Assembly: GCA_023078685.1 (NCBI GenBank)
Contig: JALGAS010000009.1
Coordinates: forward strand, 434,001 to 498,000
Origin: Neopestalotiopsis rosae
Taxonomy: Eukaryota > Ascomycota > Sordariomycetes > Amphisphaeriales > Sporocadaceae
Reading direction: 5' to 3'
Length of the DNA: 64,000 bases
Shown here: positions 1 to 10,952 of the stretch, in pieces
Position numbering within the stretch: the stretch's first letter is position 1
How the letters are laid out: the number at the start of each line of letters is the position of its first letter
Translations under genes and position numbers: made by a program
The notes under the pieces: model-generated
Database searches by the model: none
Told to the model about the DNA's origin: nothing
Seen by the model: the letters and a program-made list of their open reading frames with translations, nothing else

Positions 1-350
1 CGGCAGTTCCTGTGTATCCCGGTAGTTCAAATTGGCTTGCTTGTCTCTAACACTCTACAGGAGATTCAATCTGCACGCGTCTTCGCTATACACAGGTAAC
101 ACTCGTTTCAGGAATATGTAAGTTTATCTTTGGAGCACGCTTGAACATGCAGATACTGATTACTCGTGCCTCTCGCATCAGTGTCCGCGAAGATATGCGC
201 AAGCTTGTAGCGAAATATCCTGGTGGTTACGAGGAATGGGCGAAGAAAAATGATGATCCATCGGTGGCGTCTGTGGACAAGAAAGAATGGTCGACGCTCA
301 ACAACGAGTCTTTTGATGCGAATCGTGCTCAGACATCATTGCTTATCTAA
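1..350 (+). CDS. 3' end of an unidentified multi-exon gene (partial)
   Basis: The left edge appears to hold the last exons of a gene that begins outside the window. A CTAAC branch followed by CAG ends a likely intron at 60. A second intron ends with a CTGAT branch and CAG at 181; its donor is either GTAACA at 96 or GTAAGT at 118, and both keep the frame. The terminal exon 182-350 encodes a hydrophilic tail of about 56 residues including YPGGYEEWAKKNDD and stops with TAA. I do not recognise the family. The call rests on splice-signal quality and phase only, so an accidental ORF cannot be excluded. Confidence 0.35.
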
Positions 351-1980
351 TTCGCCGAGGTATATTTATTTGCCTTGATGTTCGATTCTTTTTCGCTTTC
401 ACCTAAGGTTAGACGGCTTGTGGGACAAGACACGGACCCGCACATCTTAAGCCGTATCGAAACATAACAGGGCTCAAACAAGATTCTGATGCGATGACAG
501 CCGTTTCATGGAAGAGCACGCTTTACACTGGCTTGTGTATAAGTCTGGATAGCGGCACTGCATGAGCTAGATATATAAATGACAAAGTGCTTTTCATATC
601 AAGCATTACCCACGCACATTTTTGCGCTTGTGTTCCGTGTCAGGCAGTCGCACTCTGTTCCTAGTCATTTGCCTATTGTGTATTTGACGTGAATTGCTCA
701 GTGGACCATGGCATCACACCAATGCTGTCCACATTACTACCTACGAACCAGAAATTAGTACTCCAGTAACCCCGCACGAGTTTCCGTACGGGCCCAACCC
801 CACTAGGACGCACTGTAGTCAAGCTGTTATGTGAGACGGAATCAAGTTCGAAACGTACAATTCTGGTTCAACAGGTACAAATTCAACAACTCAAATCGAA
901 ATATATAGATTGGTTTCGTACTCCGGTGAATATAGTGTTTATTACTTCATATGTATGTAGATGCCTTAGGGTAGATGGATATAGTACGAGCAGCGTAGAG
1001 TTACTGCTATCTTGCGGAGAAGTTGGCATTTTCGATACATCAGCGGATTTTTAAAATATTTTATACATAGTTACCTACGCTCCCTTGATGATTTGTAAAA
1101 GTTCATAACACTGTAACAATTATACATTTATTCACCGTAGGCTATTGACCTACTGATCATGGTTTACATCCCGCTTATGATGAATAAGTAAATATAATGA
1201 GTCTTGTGCGTGCTACAAACAAGCACCCTTGCAACACCAAATGCACCAAGAAGGATAAGCATGACCCCTCCAGTAAGAATGACGTGACCCTTGATCATTT
1301 GAGTTCGGATTGTGGTCAGGCATACTCAGCTAAGACCAACAGAGCCACGGTGAGCAACACTGGACAGACATTGACCGAAACCGGCATCAGTAAGGGAATA
1401 AATGAATATATTAAGGGCGAATTTTCTACGAATACATAGACAGTCATTACCTTAGTGATCAATCTAAGCATCTATCTTACCCATAGGTGAAGCATTCAAT
1501 ACGCTTTAACGACTGCACTTGTGAATGAGTTCAAGACCTCTCCAGTTACTATTTGCTCAGTACAGTTATGTTCTTGGCTAGCGCATCCCGTTAGCATAAA
1601 CCCACCACCTAAACTTAGCATCTATACTCCAGGTTTATCCAAGAAACCCGATAGTATAGTTCGTCAGAAGTAGGTAAATATAACGAGTCTTTGGTGGGGA
1701 TCAGAGAGAATAGGCCTATCGATGCGGGGTTAGTGTCACTAGGTTGGCTGCCACAACAGACGCATTTGAATGGGAAAGCATCATCCTGATCAACAACTCA
1801 TACATATGCATGGCAAGGGCGACCCCTGCCCACCATTAATTCTTAACCTACTTTCATTGCCTGGGCACACTCTCTCTTTCTTTCTAGATTTCCGCACCGC
1901 GGCCTTATATCAACATTCCAAATACAATCTCGAGTTACTCTGATCAACGCAGAGGAAGAAATACTTCTCTGAGATTCAAC
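351..1980. other. AT-rich intergenic region, no gene seen
   Basis: About 1.6 kb without a convincing gene. Several short AT-rich ORFs occur, the longest 80 codons at 1197-1439, with no recognisable domain or splice context. A 17-nt element (TAAATATAAYGAGTCTT) occurs at 1189-1205 and 1675-1691 with one C/T difference, which might be debris of an old repeat. The last 100 bases are pyrimidine rich with a TATA-like stretch near 1904, and probably belong to the promoter of the transporter at 1981. Confidence 0.5.
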
Positions 1981-3612
1981 ATGACAGCCCAGGCTACGCC
2001 GGAAGAGAAGACAGATGTCCGCAGTGCTGAATCATTCGAAGCTCCAGCACACAACGCCGTAACCCAAAATGAGGCTGCAGACAGTATTGAGGAAGACGGT
2101 CCATATTCTGTCTTTTCTTCCTCGATGATCACATATCTTACCTATCTCCTGGGCTACTTGGCCCTCGCATCGTCACTGACTGCGACGATCTACTTCCCAC
2201 TCATCAGCCTTTTGGCAGAGAAATACGACACCACAGTACAGGAAATCAACCTCACAATCACACTCTACGTAGTGTTCCAGGGCATCGGGCCTTCACTTTT
2301 TGCACCACTTTCCGATACACTCGGCCGGCGGCCAATCCTAATGGCCACGTTTACCATTTATCTGCTTGCAAGTATCGGCCTAGTGCTAGCTAAGAACTAC
2401 GCAGGACTTCTCCTGCTCCGCGCGCTGCAGAGCATCGGCGGCAGCGCAGTGCTGGGTCTCGCCTACGCCGTGGTCTCGGACATCGTGCCGCACGCCAAAC
2501 GCGGCTCCGTGCTGGGCCCGATGATGGCGGCCACGAACCTTGGACCTTGCCTGGGACCGCTCATCGGCGGTGGCGCCATTCTTGCCAGCAACGATCCCAA
2601 GTGGTGCTTCGTGGCTCTGGTTGCTTTCGGCTCGTCGGCGCTTATGCTCGTCGGTTGGACCTTGCCCGAGACGGGGCGCGCGGTCGTTGGTAACGGCAGC
2701 GTTAAGCCGCTGAGAATTTGGGCCACATGGTGGACTGGCATCCGTGCTCTTCGGAGTACGGGTGTGTCACGGCGGGACTCGATCGAGTCCAACAGGCCAG
2801 CTCAAGTTGAAGCAGATTACATCATGACAACGGCGGCCTCAAATTCTCGCGCAGAACTCCCAATGCGAAAAGAACTGGGCCGAGGTGTTTGGTCTTGGCC
2901 CAATCCCTGGCCTTCCTTTCGAACCATCTTCTATCCCGACACTGCGCTGATTCTCTGGATGTGCGCGGCGCCCTACGCCGTTTGGTATTGCATACAAACA
3001 TCCATACCTCTAGTGTACGGCCATGACGGGTACGGATTCAACGACCTCCAGGTGGGACTTTGTTTCCTCGCTGGTGGCGTAGGTGTTATAGCCGGCGGCT
3101 TTGTCGCTGGTCGCCTAATGGATTGGAACTTCCGCCGCGTAGCTCGAAAAGCAAACATGCCTGTGGACAAGAAGGCTATGGACATCAGCAAATTCCCCAT
3201 AGAGCACGCTCGCTCCGACGGTAGTATATACATCATGCTGATTTCCATAGGTGCCGTCGCAGGATACGGCTGGGCTATACGGCAACACACTCATCCGAGT
3301 GTTCCATTGATCATACAGTTCTACATAGGGATGAAGTGTACTGTTTTGCATCAGATATATAGTGCACTGATTGTGGACATTTTCCCTACCCGCACAGGAA
3401 CTGCAGCAGCTAGCAACAACATTTGTCGCTGCGCCTTGTCCGCCCTAGCTATAGCGTTCCTCCAGCCGGCTGTAGAGGCCATGGGCTATGCGTGGCTATT
3501 CGTCGGGTTGGCAGTCATTGAAGGGGTTAGCAGCATCCTGGCCGTCTCCGCGTTGCGGAGGTGGGGGATGCAATGGCGGAGTCGACGAGATGAGAAGCCC
3601 GAGAAGAGGTAG
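1981..3612 (+). CDS. MFS multidrug/metabolite exporter, DHA1 type
   Basis: This single-exon gene encodes 543 residues. The first 45 or so are hydrophilic and acidic, followed by about 12 hydrophobic segments split into two halves by a basic central loop near 215-300. Motif A is visible as SDTLGRRP at 111-118, and an antiporter-type motif C (GPCLGPLIGGG) lies at 188-198. These place it in the drug:H+ antiporter DHA1 family, near the fungal Qdr/caffeine-resistance group, acting at the plasma membrane. The substrate cannot be read from sequence. It sits at the edge of a P450/SDR/methyltransferase run, so export of a specialised metabolite is a reasonable inference; general drug efflux is the alternative. 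Confidence 0.9.
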   Translation: MTAQATPEEKTDVRSAESFEAPAHNAVTQNEAADSIEEDGPYSVFSSSMITYLTYLLGYLALASSLTATIYFPLISLLAEKYDTTVQEINLTITLYVVFQGIGPSLFAPLSDTLGRRPILMATFTIYLLASIGLVLAKNYAGLLLLRALQSIGGSAVLGLAYAVVSDIVPHAKRGSVLGPMMAATNLGPCLGPLIGGGAILASNDPKWCFVALVAFGSSALMLVGWTLPETGRAVVGNGSVKPLRIWATWWTGIRALRSTGVSRRDSIESNRPAQVEADYIMTTAASNSRAELPMRKELGRGVWSWPNPWPSFRTIFYPDTALILWMCAAPYAVWYCIQTSIPLVYGHDGYGFNDLQVGLCFLAGGVGVIAGGFVAGRLMDWNFRRVARKANMPVDKKAMDISKFPIEHARSDGSIYIMLISIGAVAGYGWAIRQHTHPSVPLIIQFYIGMKCTVLHQIYSALIVDIFPTRTGTAAASNNICRCALSALAIAFLQPAVEAMGYAWLFVGLAVIEGVSSILAVSALRRWGMQWRSRRDEKPEKR

Positions 3613-4257
3613 GCTTCGTGTGTGCGATCACGAACGCTGACGAGAAGGTGAATAGCCCTTCTAGCGTGTGCACTGTGTAATAGGTTTACACCCAATAGGG
3701 TGGGCATTATATGGGCTCATGCGACAATCCGGCCCAATCCCAATCACTAGATTATCCAGCTTAAACAAACATGAAATTAGGTTGTTATGTTGCGTTGAAG
3801 CTCAGATGATGTTGCGCAATGGTAAAGACCGTTTTCTATTCACGTGCCAAGTCGTTGCAAAAATTTACCCTGACTTGTTTATCATGCGGAGTCGTCGTTG
3901 GTTCAGTTCAGGGCCTGCCCGCATTACATTACTGGTCAACACTTGCGGGGGCCCATACCTTTCATGCGCTGGAGACCTTGCCAAAGATGATCGCAGGCTG
4001 CAAGTCAGATATAACTGCATATCTATGGTGACATTATCAGTCTTACTTGGAGGGGCTTCAATGCGGGTAACGCCAACAGGTAGTTGATCCCGCGGGGTCC
4101 TATCTTGAATGGTAAGCACTCCTTCTCTCATGTTCTATGAGCATTAAAAAACCGTAAATCCGAGATTTCGGCTCTTGTGCAACTACATTCCACTCACCTC
4201 GATCTTGACGCATTCGTCCTCTCCCTTACATTGACTTCCACCTCAAATCATCCGAAG
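3613..4257. other. Intergenic region between MFS and hydrolase genes
   Basis: Contains the 3' flank of the transporter and the promoter of the hydrolase at 4258. A 139-codon ORF at 3668-4087 shows no domain, signal peptide or conserved-looking pattern and is not called. Confidence 0.5.
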
Positions 4258-5253
4258 ATGGCTGCTAAATTCCCTTCCGAAGGTGAAATTGCTTTCGATG
4301 CGCCCGGCGCTGACAAGCCGTGTACAACATGGTACAAAATTATCGGTGACCTCGGATCCGGTGTCAAGCCTCTGATCGCCCTCCACGGCGGTCCAGGCGG
4401 TGGTCACGAATACTTGACATCCCTCATTGACCTTCAAGAAAAACACGGGGTTCCCATCATCTTCTATGACCAGATCGGCTGCGGCCGATCGACGCACCTG
4501 CGCGAAAAGATGGGAGACGACGCATTCTGGACCTTTGACCTGTTTGTCCAGGAGCTGGACAACCTCGTCGACCACTTTCAACTCCGCGACAGGGGCTTCA
4601 ACCTCCTGGGCCAGAGCTGGGGCGGCATGCTGGGCAGCACCTACGCCGGGCGCCGCCCGCGGGGCCTGTAGAAGCTGGTCCTCGTGAGCTCGCCCGCCAG
4701 CATCCCCCTCTACCTCGAGGGCGTGCAGCAGCTCCTGGCGGGCCTTCCGGAGGAGACGCGAAAGACGCTCGAGGAGTGCGACCGCAAGGGCGACCATGAG
4801 AGCGAGGCGTTCCAGAACGCGTCGCTGGTGTGGAACAAGAAACACGTCTGCCGAATTGACCCCATGCCGGAGCCCGTGCAGACTGCCTTTAAGCACCTGA
4901 AGGATGACCCTACGGCCTATCTCACCATGTAAGTCTTCATATCATACTAGCGCGGAAGAGAGAGATTGCTGATAGCTTGTTTGTATAGGCAAGGACCCTC
5001 GGAGTTTGTGATTGTGGGAACGGCCTTCAAAGGCTGGGAGGGTTTCAAGTTTGGGCCCGATATCGAGGTGCCGACGCTGCTCATCAATGGAAAATACGAT
5101 GAAGTTCAGAACTTGTGTTTTGAACCCTGGTTTCGAACGATCCCAAAGGTGAAATGGGTTACTCTTGAGGGCGCAAGCCACATGTCGCACTGGGAAGAAC
5201 GCGATCGATTTATACAACTGTGCGGCGAGTTCCTCAATGGCTATACTAAGTAA
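4258..5253 (+). pseudogene. Prolyl-iminopeptidase-like alpha/beta hydrolase with in-frame TAG
   Basis: Two exons (4258-4928 and 4989-5253) joined by a 60-nt intron with GTAAGT, a TGCTGAT branch and TAG would give about 311 codons, the usual length for peptidase family S33 prolyl iminopeptidases. The oxyanion motif HGGPGGG, the nucleophile elbow GQSWGG, the acid in NGKYDE and the histidine in ASHMSH are all present. However codon 138 (4669-4671) is TAG, twelve codons or so after the nucleophile elbow, between the sequences GRRPRGL and KLVLVSSPAS. Nothing else is broken: frame, intron and 3' half look intact. It may be a young pseudogene, a sequencing error or a readthrough case. ATG 4258 fits family N-termini better than the upstream in-frame ATG at 4177. 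It is convergent with the P450, 59 bases apart. Confidence 0.8.
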
Positions 5254-5312
5254 TAGAACGCCCAGAGTAAGCACGGGTGAAAGACAAATTCAATTCAAAT
5301 TCCCTCCATCCT

Positions 5313-7170
5313 TTAACTGTTCTCCTGCTTCAGTTCCTTGAACATTATCGGAGTCGCGAAATTTGGCAACATAAGTAGGTTATCAGGCATATCGGCAGGC
5401 CGTCGTTGATCCTTGTCCACATACTTGACATCATAGTTGGGTAACAAGTGCACAAAGATGAGCTTTATGGCGTCCTGGGCCAAGAAGCGACCAGGGCAGG
5501 CTTGAGCGCCCGCGCCAAAATTGATCGAGTCTGATGAAACTGACGCGAATTGGTATCTGTTTGCATCGTCGCCACGACGCTTGCGCGAAAATCGTTCTGA
5601 GTCAAACACATGAGCTCCCTTGTGCGTGTCTTCGTCTAGGTTGATTTGACGATTGGCAAAGCCAATCTGAGTGCCAGCAGGTATGGAAAGACCATCCTGG
5701 AAAGTCCATGACTTCACAGCCAAGCGCTGAACGGTCACTATATGCGGTAATCGAGTTAGCAGACTTGTCTTACTGGTGGTTTGGATGTAGGTGAGATCGG
5801 AGCACGGCTTCTACTTACGTTCCGGGACAGAATGTATTCGCTGGCTTTCTTTCATAAAGCTGTCCAGGAGAATCAGAGAATTTAGAGCCGAGCGATCCCA
5901 GATGGTTCGACCTTCTGACACGGTCCGAATTTCCTCTCTGATGGAAGCGAGAGCGTCTGGATGATCGATCAGATCATACAAGGTTGAGAGCAGTGTGGCC
6001 GAGCTGCTGTGAACGGACGAGACGGACATGCCGAGAATGTCCATGACCACTTCATCCGCCTTTGGCTTCTTGCCGTTCGAAAGATATGCGTCTAGGAGCC
6101 ATTGCACGCCATCTTCGTTCTCCGACACCGTTCCGTTAGCTCGTGATCGCATACGTGCCTCGAGGATGGGCCGCAGGAGCTCCACAGCTTGTTTGCGGTG
6201 CTTGTTGACCTCTTTGACGTCCGAGTCTACATACTTGGCAAGCCAACGGATTGAGGGATTGTATCTTGCCCTGACCGACTTAACTGCCTTCAAGAAGCTG
6301 CTGATATATTGAAAGGTCACACCAGCCCACGCGTCGTTCTCGCTGAGTTCTGGGGATGCAAGCACAGATGAAGACATCTTTACAAAGGCCTGGAGGAAGA
6401 CGGGATATGGTAGCACCGAGTTCCAATCTGACAGATGTGTTAGTGCTTGTTGTGTCCAATGTATTGAGAGTGACTGAGAAGGTTGAGGAGCACATATGAA
6501 TACCTACCTGGGCACGGCGGCATCACCTTTGAAAACGTTTCTAGGCACTGCTGCCTCATGGGCTCAATCAAAGCAGCTGTTTGTCGTCAAGTTTAGGTTC
6601 TAAAGCGATCTCCCCAGGTTTAATCACTCATCGGCAGACTTACGGAGTGCCCTATTGAGGTCGGACCTCACCATGTGTGATCCTTCATCAGTCATCACTG
6701 GACCGTGAATATCCCGGAGAATGGAGTTCTATTGTGGTTGTCAGTCAAGAGTAGCAATTGAAATGGGACCTCTAGGGTCTGAGCAGACTTTTTCTACAAA
6801 CAACGCAAAGTTCAGCTTGTCTTGTGGAGCGGCTTTCACTTCCTCGAGGTATTTGAGTGGAAGAACGACAAGTGGTTGATTGTCATCGACGATGTTGCGT
6901 AATGAAAATGGTCGTCCATGCTTGAGATGCTGTGAATGGCGGGCGCAATCAGTGTACTGTATCCGTGGGCGAGAGGATCAAATCACCACTTACCTTTTGA
7001 TGTCCCTGAGCCATGAGAGTAACAGACTCTGCGGCGTATCTCTGTCGTGACTTGTCACCCTCGAGATCTAGATGCGGCATATCGAGCTTTGATGGCCGCG
7101 AAAAATATGTGCCTAGCACCCAGATGATGGGTATAGTGGCAGCTGCCGCCAAGAGAAAAGGAGACTCCAT
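5313..7170 (-). CDS. Cytochrome P450 monooxygenase, ent-kaurene-oxidase-like fungal group
   Basis: Six exons on the minus strand (7170-6994, 6929-6789, 6728-6644, 6576-6508, 6427-5819, 5737-5313) give 501 residues. An N-terminal hydrophobic anchor suggests ER membrane attachment. The K-helix ESQR is at 351-354 and the heme loop FGAGAQACPG at 434-443 with Cys441 as ligand. The I-helix reads SVSSVHSSSATL near 292-303, lacking the usual acid-alcohol pair; this form, with the PLVVLPLKY segment, is typical of the fungal ent-kaurene-oxidase/CYP68-like group. Substrate is unknown. Introns are 60-81 nt; the donor of intron 2 is the weak GTCTGC but is backed by a CTGAC branch and correct phase. It shares a 1.36 kb divergent promoter region with the SDR at 8530. 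Confidence 0.88.
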
Positions 7171-8529
7171 CTTGACAAGCGGCAACACTGAGTAAAGAAC
7201 AAAGCTGAGAGAACAGCCGTAAATAACAGATATTCGCGGTAGATATAAACAAAATTCTTTTACCAAAATCCAACTACTTGACGACACGCATGAAGTTGCC
7301 TAGCATTCGTCTCGCTGCATCAAACGTTGAAGCAGAAGCAGCGCCCTTGCTCGAGAAGGCAGGTGAGTTGGACAGAGACTTATTAGGCTAAAGATCAAGG
7401 TTCGATGTTTAACATCTTCCAATCGCGTACCCAGGTAAGCAGTTTTTCAAAATTCGAAGCTTTTACATGAGGCGCAGGCCCAGGGGTTGGCCGATGGGTG
7501 ATTTTGGTACAAAGCCAGATATGCCATCTGCAAGCTGCCAACGTGCATCGTGCATTGCGGGAAGACTCTCTTGGGTCTAGAAGCGTCACGTATGGTGGGA
7601 AGAAACCTAAACTGTTAGCCACTTTGTAGGACATGGGTGTTCAATCAGATCATCAGCTTGGCAAGCTTGGGTGCAAGGAAAGAGATGCCTAGCTAGGTAC
7701 CTACCTGGGTGCTGCCCTTCAATCAATACTGACCTTATCGATCAAGAGTAAGGAGCACTTGGATTCGCCTGTACACACACATTATTGTCGCCGTAAAGGA
7801 TTGACGCAGCACATAACATGGAGCTGAGTCTGAGCTCCAAAGTACATACCTACTACCCAACCTAGCCACTATGTTACTACAAGACCCCGCTGTAGCCCTG
7901 CGCCTAGCTTAAATAACGGGGCATCTCTTCTATATAGTCTCCAAATCACGGTACTTTGTATACACAGGCGTCAAAGTTCGATTTAGATGAGACCGTGGCT
8001 ATGAAGCACAGCATATAAGGCCGTCAAAATACCCCAGAGGTACTTACTTTTGTAGGTGCATACTTGACTGCGAGTATATTTCTTGGCTTGCGCGACTTAC
8101 AACAGCTAGGAGGCTGATGCGTGACAGAGGTATGTGGATGTCGGTGGGCGATAGCATGCCGAATGACCCTTTGACCCTGGGGGAAACTAGGTAGGTACCC
8201 ATGTAAGTCTGCATGCATGTTATAACCAACGAACCAACAACCCAATCATCTGGTACTCAAGCGTTCTGCGCAGAAATGGTGTAGTAATGTCCAAAAGAAC
8301 TTACCCAGTCGGCAAAATAGATTCTCTTTGCAGCTTTTGTTTGGTCGTTCAACACCTCAATTAGTCAAGAATTGCAAGACTTTGTCTCCTTGATTTGCCA
8401 TTATTAATTCATTCCTTCAAATGAGACCGAAATTACTTACAAGAAGTCAAGAAGTAGGTATATTCACCGTTACAAGGTGCAGGCTCAAATACTCGCAAAA
8501 GTTCGCAATCTTGTCACTCTCTACCCGTC
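7171..8529. promoter_or_regulatory. Divergent intergenic region between P450 and SDR
   Basis: The region separates two head-to-head genes and probably carries both promoters. It holds several CCTAGG/TAGGTAGG/TACCTACC-type stretches (near 7687-7711, 7846-7867 and 8188-8200), of a kind seen in most long intergenic regions of this window. No ORF here has a recognisable domain. Shared regulation of the two genes is inferred from layout only. Confidence 0.45.
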
Positions 8530-9602
8530 ATGTCGTCGCCCAAAGAAATGTGGGCGGCCGCTAGGAATCCCCCGGCTGATCCCAAGCACCTCTCCTTCAA
8601 AGGCAAAACGGTTCTGGTAACGGGCGCCAACTCGGGGCTGGGCCACCAGGCCGCCATCAAGTACGCCGCCCAAGGCGCCTCGACGCTCATCCTCGGGGTG
8701 AGGACGCAGGAAAAGGGCGAGGAGGCCAAGGCCGCCATCGTCGGCGCCACGGGCTGCCCGCCCGACATCTTCCTGATCGAGACCCTCGACCTGGCCCGGT
8801 TCGAGTCCGTACGCGACTTTGCGGCCCGCGTCGCCGCCGCCGTGCCCGAGCTCCACATTGTCCAGCTCGCCGGCGGCATCGCCTGCCTGCAGTACACGGC
8901 GGGCCCGGACGGCCCCGCGCTCGACCTCGAGGTCGACGCCCTGTCGCCGGCGCTCATCGCCTTGCTGCTGCTCCCCAAAGTCCGCGCCACGGCCGAGAAG
9001 CTGACGGCGGACGATGAGTACTGTCACATTTCCTTCGTGAACAGCGCCGCTTGCCTGGAGGTGAAGAAGGAGGATCTGCCGCCGGGCCAGAGCCTCTTAC
9101 AGCGCATCGAAGACGAGTCAAAGTTCGAGTACAGGAAGCAGTACTTTCTCATCAAGCTCGCAGCCTGGTACCACATGCTGGGCGTGGCCGACCGTGTGAA
9201 CATGGCGGGGGACGTGAAGAAGACGCGAGTCATTCTCAACGCCAGCTGCCCGGGCATGTGCAAAACCAACTGGCTGCGCGGTGCGCCATGGATCCAGCGC
9301 GTCATGATGAATCTGACCTGGGTGTTTTTCGGACGATCGGCAGAGCAAGGCGCCAGGACCCTGGTCGGAGCTACTGGTCTCGGTCCGGAAAGTCACGGCA
9401 GGCTGTGGACAAATGACAAGATTGCTCCGTAAGTGATGAGACAAGATACATTTCTTTTTCCTATTCATCCGCTGACTATAGATCGAAATCGGTTAGGTTG
9501 AGTGAGTTACAAGATAGCGAGCGCGGTAACGAGCTGTATAAGGAGACGTGGGAGGAGACGTTGGCTCTTTTGCATAAATACCTTCCGAATGATTTTGCAT
9601 AG
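8530..9602 (+). CDS. Short-chain dehydrogenase/reductase
   Basis: Exons 8530-9428 and 9497-9602 give 334 residues. The Rossmann cofactor motif TGANSGLG is at 31-38, the catalytic serine in SFVNSAA near 172, and YFLIK at 205-209 supplies the YxxxK pair, so this is a classical-type SDR using NAD(P)H. The family NNAG segment is altered to QLAGG. The intron starts GTAAGT at 9429. I chose the acceptor at 9496, since an in-frame acceptor at 9481 lies only a few nucleotides from the CTGAC branch; the alternative adds five residues. Similar fungal SDRs are common in polyketide and terpenoid clusters; the substrate is unknown. Together with the divergent P450 and the methyltransferase downstream it looks like a tailoring enzyme. 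Confidence 0.88.
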
Positions 9603-10952
9603 AAGGCAGATAACTCCTTGAACTACGATGGCAACGCGCCCTTGATATTTCGCACGAAAGAGCGACAACTCACTCAAAGTATGTGGCAGGTTAGTGGTCA
9701 TAGATCAGGTGAAGTAGTACTTGTGGCATCGAAGGATTCAGGCTTCAGCTATTGTCAATTGTGCGATAACTGTTATCTAAGTGTGCAAACAGCTCTCATG
9801 TCCCCTTTGATGAGAGTTCACGCGAAAAGTCTCGACGAATCTGTTCGCGCACCTCGATCTGTAAAGTGATCCAGTGCTGGAATGGAGCATGAATTCGGAA
9901 AGTACTTTAGTGATACCACAAAGCCCATTACCTTGCTATGGCTGGTCTCTGGCTGACTCGAGCGTACCATACGTGCCAATACTATAACCGAATCCACAGC
10001 AAGTCCTGCCCTATACTCTCAGTCACGAGGAGTTACCGGTCGGGTACAGGGCACGTAAAGGCATGCCATAAATTGGTAATATTGTCATTCCCCTCAACTA
10101 GGCATTTGCCCTATAAGCAGGATACCTTGGGTATTACCACCGCCAGTGCCTTGCATGTAGAACATTGTCTCAAAGCCACTCACTGTGGACTTACGAAACT
10201 CGTTGGCATCGTTCCCCGAATTTGTTCAACGCCGGTCCGGGCCGGACGTTGTGGCGACCTCTGCGTTACTAACCTGGGGTTCTCCAGGTCAATATAAATC
10301 TCCACTTGCTCGATGGTAACGGTTTAAGTCGCTCTGCTGAAAGAAGCTATTACATCATCCATAGGCGAGCCATCCCATGAACGCTCATTATTGCGTTGAT
10401 ATCATCACAATGCTGTAGTGGCGGATATGTTGAGGAGAGGCACAGAAGAGAGTGGCTCTCCTCGCAAACAATTGCTATAGTAGTGGATTCTGTAACGAAT
10501 GGACCAATAGTCGAATGGATGACTGGTAGGCAGACCCTAGTGGTGATTAACATCCTCGGTATGTTCTTCTGTCTTTCCCCTTTGCCTGGCTGGCTGCTGG
10601 GCCTTTTTTTTTCGCCTCGTGGCGAACGTGGTATCCTTTTAATATGGGTATCTGGGGCCATTCTTTTCTCCCGTCCAACCGGAAGTCCATCCGCTCAGCC
10701 CATCCGGTCAATTGGGAGAACCCATTCTTTTTTACGTACAACCACTTTCCGAGCCACCGTAACGGCCGGGGCATATTTCGCAACCCGCACACACCCGCAC
10801 GCAACTCCGAACATGGCGAGGGGGGCTAGATTACCTATGGCCCGGGTCTTGGCGGACCCTGAAGCCGTATATATTGATAACACATCCTCAAACCTGGATC
10901 TCGCTATCCAAACGAACATCTAATCAGATTCTCTAGATATCACATCGAAGTC
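9603..10952. other. Intergenic region, no gene seen
   Basis: About 1.35 kb between the SDR and the methyltransferase. The longest ORF, 175 codons at 10396-10923, is rich in mixed hydrophobic and low-complexity stretches and shows no domain. A TATA-like element TATATATT at 10868-10875 lies 78 bases upstream of the methyltransferase start and is its likely core promoter. Confidence 0.5.
10868..10875 (+). promoter_or_regulatory. TATA-like element of the methyltransferase gene
   Basis: TATATATT lies 78 bases before the ATG at 10953, a usual distance for a fungal core promoter. Position and match are the only evidence. Confidence 0.4.

Noticed and set aside
4243..4896. 217-codon minus-strand ORF over the hydrolase gene
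   Set aside because: It lies antisense to a gene with full S33 motifs and shows no domain of its own.
9482..9496. Proximal acceptor for the SDR intron adding five residues
   Set aside because: In frame and possible, but the AG lies only about six bases after the CTGAC branch; the distal acceptor at 9496 has normal spacing.
10396..10923. 175-codon plus-strand ORF upstream of the methyltransferase
   Set aside because: It overlaps the probable core promoter, contains low-complexity stretches and no recognisable fold.
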